In this document: positions 28,110-35,860 of the stretch, one piece after another
Layout of the letters: each line of letters starts with the position of its first letter
Numbering within the stretch: position 1 is the stretch's first letter
Assembly: GCF_040151475.1 (NCBI RefSeq)
Contig: NZ_JBDKWG010000144.1
Location: 130,213-194,212, forward strand
Reading direction: 5' to 3'
DNA from: CAXBNB01 sp040151475
GTDB taxonomy: Bacteria > Bacteroidota > Bacteroidia > Cytophagales > Cyclobacteriaceae
Length of the DNA stretch: 64,000 nucleotides
The notes under the pieces: model-generated
Seen by the model: only the letters and a program-made list of their open reading frames with translations
What the model was told of the DNA's origin: nothing
The model's database searches: none
Made by a program: the position numbers and the translations under genes

Positions 28110-28416
28110 AATTACAGAATTGATTCTGTGCAAAGTTATGAATCAATCCAGCTCGTAGCTGTCATTAAAAGTCTGTAAATTTCAGTCAGTATTTATACTT
28201 ATTCCAGTTCTCAATGCAGATTACACACTTACTTATTTCGAGTAGAAAACGGTTGTACCCCGGCAGGATGATATATCTAGCCGGGGATTTTCACCAACCA
28301 TACCGAACCAACTCCGGTAATTTTAAACAGGCACATTTACAACGAGATTGATTTAACTCCGGATATACCATTTGTGATAAAACCATTTTGTAAATGCTAA
28401 ATGAGGGGCGACTCCC
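28110..28416. other. intergenic region between the paralogue pair, with GC-rich hairpin
   Basis: 307 bases without a gene. The only clear structure is a perfect 7-bp stem CCCCGGC (28258-28264) / GCCGGGG (28280-28286) with a 15-nt loop. No U-tract follows in the direction of the upstream gene (28417), so it is not a typical terminator. Confidence 0.55.
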
Positions 28417-29022
28417 CTAATCGTTTTTTGCAAGCATTTTAAGTGGTACTATTTGATGTTCCGGATGAATCAAGTGGATATTGTTATCAATGGAAACTAC
28501 TTTTTTGTCAATACGCCTCATAAATCTGTACAGCAGTGTTTCCAATATGAAAATCCTTCCGTCAAAAGAATACATTTGCGATTGTTTCAAAAGGTTTGCT
28601 TTGTTTGTTTCCAGTTCATTCAGATAGGTGCAGTTGTCGTCCATGAAATCGATGAATTTTTCAGTTTCATGTGTTTCTTCAAATTTTTCAATATCTCTGA
28701 TTGTATTTTTAAATACTTTTTGATCTTGGTATTTATCAGTTTCTGGATCGTTTAAAATATCAAAGACTACCGCATTGTAGTGATGCAAAGATTCCAGGAT
28801 GTTGATCGAGTTTTGTTGATAGCCAGGGTCGTTGCAAAATTTACCTAGTCCCTGATATACCTTTATTTCATCTGAAATTTCCAGCCATCTGCTGGCCAGA
28901 TGTTCATACTGTTTTTCTATCGATCCTACAGTATGGTCTTGAGCCTGCACGCTAGCCGCATAGATAATACCAGCAACTATCAAAACCAGACCTTTGCACA
29001 GACAGATGGATTGTTTTTTCAT
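28417..29022 (-). CDS. secreted protein of unknown function, paralogue of the gene at 27510
   Basis: 201 residues from the ATG at 29022 (the frame is open four codons further). Signal peptide ~1-28 (LVLIVAGIIYAASVQAQ). Two cysteines at positions matching its paralogue (KFCNDP, DNCTYL) suggest a conserved disulfide (inference), and the ending VVSIDNNIHLIHPEH is shared. Predicted to be helical, without lipobox or transmembrane anchor. No family is recognised. The two genes point the same way, separated by about 300 bases, and may each have their own promoter. Confidence 0.8.
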   Translation of the reverse strand: MKKQSICLCKGLVLIVAGIIYAASVQAQDHTVGSIEKQYEHLASRWLEISDEIKVYQGLGKFCNDPGYQQNSINILESLHHYNAVVFDILNDPETDKYQDQKVFKNTIRDIEKFEETHETEKFIDFMDDNCTYLNELETNKANLLKQSQMYSFDGRIFILETLLYRFMRRIDKKVVSIDNNIHLIHPEHQIVPLKMLAKND

Positions 29023-29177
29023 GATGGTTTGCATTAATTACAATACAAAAGTAGAGCGATAAGACACGCTCAGTACTCATGAAATAGTGGTAAAAATTAA
29101 CCATGAATAATCCATATAGTCACTATCCGTAAAAATGCATAGGCATTGTGTGCCTGTCTTTTATTGACTCATTATTC

Positions 29178-29211
29178 TTGCTATAAATCAGGTATAAATA
29201 ATCTAATTTTG
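29178..29211 (+). promoter_or_regulatory. candidate promoter for ywbE
   Basis: TTG (29178-29180) and TAATTTTG (29204-29211) match -33/-7 Bacteroidota elements with a 23-nt spacer, at the long end of the accepted range. The ATG follows 22 bases after the -7 element; an AGGAG at 29212-29216 lies too far from the ATG to be a normal ribosome site. Confidence 0.4.
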
Positions 29212-29233
29212 AGGAGATCATTAACTAGAAAAT

Positions 29234-29443
29234 ATGGGAGAGCATCGACCGGATGGTAGAAACAGGAACGATGTTAAAATTGGAGCAGCTGTAGAAGTGG
29301 TTCAAAAGCATCATCAACGCACCGGAGAGTTGACTGAGGGCGTTGTGAAAAGACTTTTGACCAAATCACCAAACCATACCCACGGTATTAAAGTACAGTT
29401 GGAATCAGGTGAGGTAGGCAGGGTTAAGAACATACTGGATTGA
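29234..29443 (+). CDS. ywbE: YwbE family protein (DUF2196)
   Basis: 69 residues, the full length of this small family. The core reads DVKIGAAVEVVQKHHQRTG, then EGVVKRLLTKSP, HGIKVQLESGEVGRV. The fold is predicted to be a small beta-barrel, and its function is unknown in all species. It stands alone, convergent with the GNAT-RLAN-ATP-grasp gene. A decayed second copy lies on the same strand at 31715. Confidence 0.92.
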   Translation: MGEHRPDGRNRNDVKIGAAVEVVQKHHQRTGELTEGVVKRLLTKSPNHTHGIKVQLESGEVGRVKNILD

Positions 29444-29518
29444 TTTGAAGCATCTCCTGAAAAGATTTGATAAACACGCATATTCTTTATTTATCACTTC
29501 TGTTTCATTGAAGGCATT

Positions 29519-29558
29519 CACCTCAATAGAAATAATGGAAAGACTCTCTGTTGAGGTG
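29519..29558. terminator. hairpin between convergent genes, possible terminator
   Basis: CACCTCAA (29519-29526) and TTGAGGTG (29551-29558) form a perfect 8-bp stem with a 24-nt loop between the ywbE and GNAT-RLAN-ATP-grasp stops. There is no strong U-tract on either side, so a role in termination is only suggested by position. Confidence 0.3.
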
Positions 29559-29587
29559 TTCACAAAGTTAGGTTAAGTCTATTCAGC

Positions 29588-31540
29588 TTAGTCCGAAATT
29601 AATTTTTGAAGGTTTTTTGTTATTTCAATTCTTTTATAGATAGAGTTGATTATGCTGTCATATAATTTGTCTTTTAAGATTAAATCTTCATAATCTGCAT
29701 CAATATTAGGATTGTCGTTCACCTCTATTACGTAAACTTTGCCATCAATTAATTTTAGATCTACGCCATAGAGACCGTCCCCTATTAGCGCAGCTGCTTT
29801 TAAAGCCGTTTTTACAACTATTTCAGGCACTTCTTCTATCGGTAGAATTTCTGAGTCTCCATAGTTCTCTTCCACTCCTCCTTTCCAGTCGTATATTTGC
29901 CAATGTCCTTTTGACATAAAATATTTGCAGGCAAACAAGGGTTTGTTGTCAATTATTCCAATTCTCCAATCAAAGTCGGAATAGAGGAATTCCTGACATA
30001 TCACCATATCAGATTTTTTGAATAGTTCATTCAAAACAATAGTAGCTTCTTCTTTATTTTCTGCTTTCGATATCCCAAGTGAAAAGGCACTATCAGGTTG
30101 CTTGATAACTATTGGATAATGTATATCATCCAAAACTTTTGGAGAATAGAAGTTTTTGGTCAACACCAGAGATTGTGGTGTTAATATTTTGTTTTTCTTA
30201 AAAATCTCATTTTGATATATTTTGTTTGAACATTTCATAATGGACCAGGGGTCGTCTATCACTACCAGGCCTTCTGCATAGGCCATTCTGGAAAATTCAT
30301 AAGTATGGTCACTGACGCTGGTGGTTTCTCTTATGAAAAGAGCATCAAATTCATTGATTCTGTCAAAATCCGATTTACTAATGAATTCCGCATAAATCCC
30401 TTGTTTGTTGGCTGCTACTTTGAATCTGTGTAATGCTTTGGAGCATGATGGCGGAGTTTTTTCATGCGCATTCACCAGAATGGCCAGATCATATTTGTAT
30501 GTTGTCAGCTTGGTTTTATTAAACCGCTTTTTGTTAAAGTATTTTTTTGCAAATTCATTAATGTGAGTATGCTCCTCAATGGGCAGTTTATTCAAGTTGA
30601 GTACTTTTATTTCTTTAATAATCCATATATCATGCTTTATGAATTGTACTTGAAACAGGGGTGTCTCAAAAAGCTGATACAGCTTCATTGCCAGCTTGCT
30701 GAATCCCTTGACATGTACTTGTCCAAAATAAATATTCAGACTGAAGTTACCAGTATGTACTTTTTCTAATGATGAGGAAATCAATTCTTCTATTTCTGTA
30801 GTAACGGAACGAATTATATTTATACTTCTGAAATCACTTATTGTAGTTGCGCTTGGAACTACACGTTGACCTCTTGCAGCCGCAAGAAGTGATACATAGT
30901 AACCATAACTTTGATATTTATAAGAGCTACATAGATTGAAAATTCTAAAATCAATGTTGGAATGGTAGATGGGATTTTCGATGTACTCCCTTACGGAAAT
31001 AACCATAGCGTTTACATCATCAAAAGTCCATTTATGAGGCTGGTTGATAACTATAATATTTCTTATTTTCTTTTCAGGGATATTTGAATCCAACATGATT
31101 TCCATTTTTAAGGCGTCTATATTCTGACTGTAATAATTTTTAATAATGCACAATGGTTTAAAACCCCGAGCAGCATACCATGCTAATAGTTTGCTGTTTT
31201 TATCATGTCCTTCAAGGATAATCCGGTCATAATTATGCCGTTTGGCAACTTCAAAAACATAATCAAGTATAAAATTTCCTATTCCTTTGTTTTGATAATC
31301 AGGTAATACGGCTATTGAATACAAGCGAAGGGATTTTTTATATTTGAACAGCACCAATGCACCTACTTTTACAGGATGCTTGGCAGCCGTTTCTACAATA
31401 TAGACTTCCTGAAATTTACTTTTTATACTATTTGAAAGACTTTTCTTAGTACTTCTTTGATAGTTTGAAAAGGAACTGTTCTCTATTTCTTCTAAAAAAA
31501 TCAGATCATCTTTGACTGATACTCTAATTTTTAGCTTCAT
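29588..31540 (-). CDS. GNAT - RLAN - RimK-like ATP-grasp fusion protein
   Basis: 650 residues. The first ~150 fit a GNAT acetyltransferase (YSIAVLPDYQNKGIGNFILD with the acetyl-CoA Q/RxxGxG/A-like loop). Residues ~165-325 resemble RLAN, the domain found N-terminal to RimK-like ATP-grasp enzymes (VINQPHKWTFDDVNAMV at its start). The last ~310 are an ATP-grasp ligase (PIVIKQPDSAFSLGISK, LYGVDLKLIDGKVYVIEVNDNPNID with metal-binding Glu/Asn). ATP-grasp members of this type join amino acids to a carboxylate, so acetylation and ligation may act in one small-peptide or protein-tail modification. Acceptor unknown; no precursor peptide gene was found nearby. Confidence 0.85.
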   Translation of the reverse strand: MKLKIRVSVKDDLIFLEEIENSSFSNYQRSTKKSLSNSIKSKFQEVYIVETAAKHPVKVGALVLFKYKKSLRLYSIAVLPDYQNKGIGNFILDYVFEVAKRHNYDRIILEGHDKNSKLLAWYAARGFKPLCIIKNYYSQNIDALKMEIMLDSNIPEKKIRNIIVINQPHKWTFDDVNAMVISVREYIENPIYHSNIDFRIFNLCSSYKYQSYGYYVSLLAAARGQRVVPSATTISDFRSINIIRSVTTEIEELISSSLEKVHTGNFSLNIYFGQVHVKGFSKLAMKLYQLFETPLFQVQFIKHDIWIIKEIKVLNLNKLPIEEHTHINEFAKKYFNKKRFNKTKLTTYKYDLAILVNAHEKTPPSCSKALHRFKVAANKQGIYAEFISKSDFDRINEFDALFIRETTSVSDHTYEFSRMAYAEGLVVIDDPWSIMKCSNKIYQNEIFKKNKILTPQSLVLTKNFYSPKVLDDIHYPIVIKQPDSAFSLGISKAENKEEATIVLNELFKKSDMVICQEFLYSDFDWRIGIIDNKPLFACKYFMSKGHWQIYDWKGGVEENYGDSEILPIEEVPEIVVKTALKAAALIGDGLYGVDLKLIDGKVYVIEVNDNPNIDADYEDLILKDKLYDSIINSIYKRIEITKNLQKLISD

Positions 31541-31991
31541 TTTTCAGTCGAAACCATTGTTTTGTGAAAAGGGTTATTGATTGTATTTAATCTAATTAAG
31601 AAAGGACTCATCTGTTTCAGTATTTAAAAGGCATAGTTATTTAAAATTTCAAGAAACATTACATTTTTAAGATTGAAATTTTTAGAGAGAGTAAAGTAAA
31701 AGGATGTAAATCAAATGGTGGAATATGAACGAGATGTTAAAGTGGGGGCAAGTTTAGAAATGGTTCAAAATCATCATCAATGCGCCAGAAAATTGGCTGA
31801 AGGTATTGTGAAAAGACTTTTGACCAAATCACATACATGGAATCAGGTAAGGTAAGTAGGGTTGAGAACATACTCGATAGATCAGGAATGCTTCATAATG
31901 AAAGAACCGTTCATGGTGTCTTTTGACACATAACAAAAACTTCAAACATAATTTTCAGTCTTTTTTATGATATGCCCGTATCATTATCTCT
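31541..31991. other. gene-free stretch containing the ywbE pseudogene
   Basis: 451 bases between the divergent GNAT-RLAN-ATP-grasp and EamA genes. The middle (31715-31880) is a decayed ywbE copy. The left 170 bases are AT-rich and must contain the promoter of the minus-strand gene; the right 110 bases precede the EamA start. No other gene or clear hairpin is seen. Confidence 0.6.
31715..31880 (+). pseudogene. decayed second copy of ywbE
   Basis: From ATG 31715 the frame reads 46 residues (VKVGASLEMVQNHHQ, then EGIVKRLLTKS) that align with ywbE at 29234, then meets a stop at 31853-31855. Nucleotide comparison shows 27 identical bases in a row (29343-29369 versus 31806-31832), directly followed by a 25-base deletion that shifts the frame; the homology then resumes to about 31880. 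The HGIKVQLE segment is lost. Divergence elsewhere shows the duplication is not recent. Confidence 0.85.
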
Positions 31992-32864
31992 ATGCGATCA
32001 AATAACCTTCCATTGTTTGCTGTTCCGGCTCTTATTTGGGGTTCCACATGGTTTGTGATTACTTACCAATTGGGCAGTGTGGATCCGTTGATTTCTGTTG
32101 TTTACCGCTACCTGATAGCTGGTGTACTGTTGTTGGGTTATTGTCTGGCCAAAGGTGTGAACATGATATTCTCTTTAAAAGATCATGTGTTTATGGTTTT
32201 TCAAGGAATATTACTTTTTGGAGTCAACTACTGGCTGGTGTATGAGGCGGAGCAGTACATTGCCAGTGCATTGGTGGCTGTGGCATTTTCTACGGTTATA
32301 TTTATGAACTCCGGTTTTGGTGCGCTTTTTCTGGGCAGGCAAATTAATAAAAAGGTAATTACTGCCGCTGTAGCAGGGCTTTGTGGTACTGTACTTATTT
32401 TTTGGGGAGAATTGTCTAAAATGCAAATGTCCGGAGATACATTGAAAGGAACTATTTTGGCTGTTGGTTCAGTCGTACTTGCTTCATTGGGAAATATTAC
32501 ATCAGCAAGAAACTCTCAGGAGAAAATACCGGTATTGCAAGCCAATACATTTGGTATGCTTTACGGTTGTACGTTGATGGCAATAGTTGCACTCATATTG
32601 GGTCGCCCATTTACATTTGATGTTTCTGCGCCCTATGTACTTTCTCTTATTTACCTTTCACTATTTGGTTCTATTGTAGCATTTGGTACTTACCTTACTC
32701 TGGTTGGCAGAATAGGAGCAGACAAAGCTGCCTACGCTTTAGTGATTATACCCGTAATTGCGATTGTGATGTCATTAATCTTTGAAGACTATCAGATTAC
32801 ACTGAGTACATTCATTGGTGTTTTGCTTATATTGGGTGGAAATATATTGGCACTGAGGAAATGA
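31992..32864 (+). CDS. EamA family transporter (drug/metabolite transporter superfamily)
   Basis: 290 residues with ten predicted helices in two EamA repeats (~5-135 and ~150-288). The PALIWGSTWFVITY start and VYRYLIAGVLLLGYC are typical of the DMT/RhaT-like group, as is the second-repeat GSIVAFGTYLTLVGRIGADKAAY. These proteins usually export amino acids or other metabolites; the substrate is unknown. Convergent with amt, with a terminator-like hairpin between. Confidence 0.92.
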   Translation: MRSNNLPLFAVPALIWGSTWFVITYQLGSVDPLISVVYRYLIAGVLLLGYCLAKGVNMIFSLKDHVFMVFQGILLFGVNYWLVYEAEQYIASALVAVAFSTVIFMNSGFGALFLGRQINKKVITAAVAGLCGTVLIFWGELSKMQMSGDTLKGTILAVGSVVLASLGNITSARNSQEKIPVLQANTFGMLYGCTLMAIVALILGRPFTFDVSAPYVLSLIYLSLFGSIVAFGTYLTLVGRIGADKAAYALVIIPVIAIVMSLIFEDYQITLSTFIGVLLILGGNILALRK

Positions 32865-32880
32865 TTTCCTGTTGTATATC

Positions 32881-32912
32881 AAAAGCCCACTTCTGAATGA
32901 AATGGACTTTTT
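32881..32912. terminator. bidirectional terminator between EamA gene and amt
   Basis: AAAAGCCCA (32881-32889) and TGGACTTTT (32903-32911) form a nine-position stem with one mismatch; A-rich on the left and T-rich on the right, it could end transcription of both convergent genes. Confidence 0.5.
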
Positions 32913-32922
32913 GTGACTTAGG

Positions 32923-34224
32923 TCAATTGTCTAATGCAGTATCAAAGCTTTCTTCTCCATGATACCCAATGTCCATTCCCTGATCTTCAAGATTGCGGTC
33001 AATCCTGCCACCACCGGTTATCAGTGTAGTTAATTTAAACAGTATGGCAGAGCCTACGCCGGCAAAAGCTATTGTTGCCAATACAGCTACCAGTTGAGAC
33101 CAGACTTGTCCGGGGTTTCCATAAAAAAGTCCTGTTGCATCGTTTATCTCAGGGTTTGCTAAAAAGCCCGTGGCAATGGCTCCAAATATTCCAACCAGAC
33201 CGTGAATACCAAATACGTCCAGAGTATCGTCATACCCCAACATGTTTTTGAGTTTAACTACACCAAAGTAGCCGATAGCTCCGGAGAATATGCCAATTAT
33301 TAAGGCTCCCGTAACATCTACGTAACCGGAAGCAGGTGTTATACCTACAAGTCCTGAAACTACTCCTGATGCTGAGCCCAGTAATGTTGGTTTTTTATCT
33401 GAAGTTGACCATTCTATTATCAGCCAGGTAAGTCCACCTGCTGCGGCAGCTACGTTTGTTACCAGTAGAGCATTGGCTGCAATAAAGTCTGCAGCCAGTT
33501 GACTGCCACCATTGAAGCCAAACCAGCCAAACCAAAGAAGTGAGCTGCCCAGTAGCATTAATTTTGTGGAGGAAGGTCGGTTATCATCATTGTTGTGACC
33601 TCTTCTGTTGCCTAGCATATATGCCAATACAAGTCCGGATATTCCGGCGTTGATATGAATGACGGTACCTCCGGCAAAATCCAATTCACCATGATTGCTG
33701 AGTATTCCTCCACCCCATACCATGTGTGCAATCGGAGAGTAAATCAGAGCTACCCAAAGGATAGAAAATATAATCCACGTGGAAAATTTCACTCTTTCAA
33801 TAATAGATCCACTAACCAATGCCACAGCTATGGCTGCAAATGTTCCCTGAAACATTACATACAAAAAGTGGGGGATTGTGCCGGAGAGGTCGTTGATTTT
33901 AATGCTATTCAACATAAAATATTCAAAACCTCCTATAAAGTCATTTCCTGTGCCGAAAGCAAAGCTATACCCGATAACAACCCATACAACGGTAGCTGTA
34001 CAAAAAGCGGTGTAACTCATCCCAATTGTATTTAAAACACTTTTTCTTTGAGTCAATCCTCCGTAAAATAAGGTGAGGCCAGCGGGGGTCATAAGCATGA
34101 CCAATGCCGTGGCTATCAGCATCCAGGCCGTATCTCCTGTACTAATTCCGGTACTGTCTTGTGAATAACCGCAGAATGGTACTGCTAACGCCATCGTGAG
34201 GGCGGTAATAAATTTCCGATTCAT
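32923..34224 (-). CDS. amt: ammonium transporter
   Basis: 433 residues. Signal peptide ~1-21 (ITALTMALAVPFCGYSQ), then eleven helices. The twin pore histidines are visible in GGTVIHINAGISGLV and DVFGIHGLVGIFGAIATG; the phenylalanine gate region includes MFQGTFAAIAVALVSGSIIERV. Amt conducts ammonium/ammonia across the inner membrane under nitrogen limitation. The usual partner glnK/glnB is not found next to it in this window. The C-terminal tail is short and acidic. Confidence 0.95.
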   Translation of the reverse strand: MNRKFITALTMALAVPFCGYSQDSTGISTGDTAWMLIATALVMLMTPAGLTLFYGGLTQRKSVLNTIGMSYTAFCTATVVWVVIGYSFAFGTGNDFIGGFEYFMLNSIKINDLSGTIPHFLYVMFQGTFAAIAVALVSGSIIERVKFSTWIIFSILWVALIYSPIAHMVWGGGILSNHGELDFAGGTVIHINAGISGLVLAYMLGNRRGHNNDDNRPSSTKLMLLGSSLLWFGWFGFNGGSQLAADFIAANALLVTNVAAAAGGLTWLIIEWSTSDKKPTLLGSASGVVSGLVGITPASGYVDVTGALIIGIFSGAIGYFGVVKLKNMLGYDDTLDVFGIHGLVGIFGAIATGFLANPEINDATGLFYGNPGQVWSQLVAVLATIAFAGVGSAILFKLTTLITGGGRIDRNLEDQGMDIGYHGEESFDTALDN

Positions 34225-34576
34225 AGTTGAAAGTTTTAGTTTAATTTTATTCGTATTGTAGTGATACTAATGTATTATTATTAGTTTATGCATTATATAT
34301 CACCCTGTGGGGAATAAATTATTGCAATTATAATTAAAGAAGGATAATTTATTATCCCTATAATAGGATATGTGTATTTATTGCGATAGAAATTTGTAGC
34401 TGTCTTTATATTTTCTTCTGATTTATTTTAAATATTAAAAGAGAACCGTACTATCCATTTTTGACCATTGTCTTTTGTATTTTGATGAAATCAGGAGAAT
34501 AAGTGACATCTCCATCAATAAATCTTTTTTGTAAATTATATTTAGAGCATGTTCTCACCATTCTCTAAATTAATGT
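34225..34576. other. divergent regulatory region between amt and NagX-like gene
   Basis: 352 AT-rich bases with no gene. It must hold promoters for both genes. I see several TTG and TATTTTG-like words but no pair with convincing spacing, and no clear NtrC-type or other inverted operator. Confidence 0.5.
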
Positions 34577-35674
34577 ATGTCAAATCAGGTAAGTAGGTTG
34601 ATCTCTCTGGATGCAATGAGAGGGTTTACCATTGCAGCAATGGTTTTGGTTAATTTTCCCGGAAATGAAAACCATGTGTTTGCTCCATTGAAACATACTG
34701 TTTGGAACGGGCTCACTCCAACAGATATCATCGCACCATTCTTTTTGTTTATTGTGGGTGTTTCGATTGCACTGGCTTATACCAGGAGATTGGAAAAAGG
34801 AGTACCCATGAAGGACATGTACATGAAAATTGTTACCCGGTCCCTGAAAATATTTGCAGTAGGTATATTTCTGAACCTCTTACCCAATTTCGATTTCTCT
34901 GACCTGCGGTGGACAGGAACTTTGCCCAGAATAGCCATTGTATTCTTTGCCTGCTCGTTTATTTTTTTTAAGACAAATTGGAAAACTCAGGCATGGATCG
35001 GAGCGATTACTTTGGTGGCTTATTGGCTTGCAATGACCCTGATTCCAACTCCCGGATTAGGAGGGGTGATGTTGGAGCCGGGACAAAATCTGGCCGCATG
35101 GATAGACAGTAAATATTTGCCCGGGAAAATGTGGCAGGGCACCTGGGATCCTGAAGGTATATTGAGCACTTTTCCCTCTATTGTTTCGGGAATTACAGGA
35201 ATGCTGGCTGGTGCAATCATGCTCAACAATAGGGAGAAGGAAATCAAGGTAATCCATTTGATGGTGATAGGCTTTTTTATGATTATTGCCGGATATGTAT
35301 GGGGATTGACTTTTCCCGTCAATGAAAATATCTGGACAAGCTCTTTTGTGTTTGTCACTTCCGGAATAGCATTTATGGCACTGGGTACCTACTACTTTCT
35401 GGTGGACATGCAGGGGCACACTCAAGGAACTAAACCCGGAATTATCTTCGGTGCAAATGCCATAACGGTATATGTGTTGGCAGATGTTTTTGCATTGGTT
35501 TTTTATATCATGGAAATTGGGGGACAGGGAATCAATATGCACTTTTTCGATTTGGCTACAGGGTTGGGTATGGCACCTAAGCTGGCCAGTATGATTTACG
35601 CCCTGCTATTTGTGTGTGTCAATTTCGTACCTGCTTATGTTTTGTACAAAAAGAAAATATTTATCAAGCTTTAG
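34577..35674 (+). CDS. NagX/HGSNAT-like membrane acyltransferase (DUF5009/DUF1624)
   Basis: 365 residues with about ten helices. The start SRLISLDAMRGFTIAAMVLV and the NPLKHTVWNG-like LKHTVWNGLTPTDII segment, which holds the histidine thought to receive the acetyl group, are family signatures, as is APFFLFIVGVSIALAY. Bacterial NagX and human HGSNAT transfer acetyl groups to amino sugars across a membrane. The next gene is a sialate O-acetylesterase on the same strand, suggesting a shared link to acetylated sugars (inference). Confidence 0.88.
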   Translation: MSNQVSRLISLDAMRGFTIAAMVLVNFPGNENHVFAPLKHTVWNGLTPTDIIAPFFLFIVGVSIALAYTRRLEKGVPMKDMYMKIVTRSLKIFAVGIFLNLLPNFDFSDLRWTGTLPRIAIVFFACSFIFFKTNWKTQAWIGAITLVAYWLAMTLIPTPGLGGVMLEPGQNLAAWIDSKYLPGKMWQGTWDPEGILSTFPSIVSGITGMLAGAIMLNNREKEIKVIHLMVIGFFMIIAGYVWGLTFPVNENIWTSSFVFVTSGIAFMALGTYYFLVDMQGHTQGTKPGIIFGANAITVYVLADVFALVFYIMEIGGQGINMHFFDLATGLGMAPKLASMIYALLFVCVNFVPAYVLYKKKIFIKL

Positions 35675-35721
35675 GCAATATCATCAAAAGATTGCCAGTA
35701 ACAGTAGAGCAACATTGATTT

Positions 35722-35803
35722 CGTTTCTGCCAAAGAAACGTGATAGTCTTTTTTATTATGGAATTTCTACAGATTTAGTTTATCTTCAAAACCTGTTGGA
35801 TGA
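35722..35803 (+). repeat. dispersed hairpin-plus-tail repeat, copy 1
   Basis: A perfect hairpin CGTTTCT (35722-35728) / AGAAACG (35734-35740) is followed by a ~60-base tail that matches copy 2 at 38411, including 20 identical bases (35772-35791). It lies in the 186-base gap between the NagX-like and sialate esterase genes. Confidence 0.55.
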
Positions 35804-35860
35804 TAATGTAGCATTGAATTGGCTTCATTATGAAAAATTTCATAACATTTTAGACTAAAC

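Noticed and set aside
27422..29233. Toxin-antitoxin or immunity pair formed by the two secreted paralogues
   Set aside because: Both have signal peptides and similar sequence, so neither looks like a toxin with a distinct antidote.
35057..35542. 161-codon open frame antisense to the NagX-like gene
   Set aside because: It is a shadow of a conserved membrane protein on the other strand; the translation shows no domain.
35610..35858. 82-codon open frame ending just before the sialate esterase gene
   Set aside because: It starts within the NagX-like gene and runs through the repeat copy; its translation resembles no protein.
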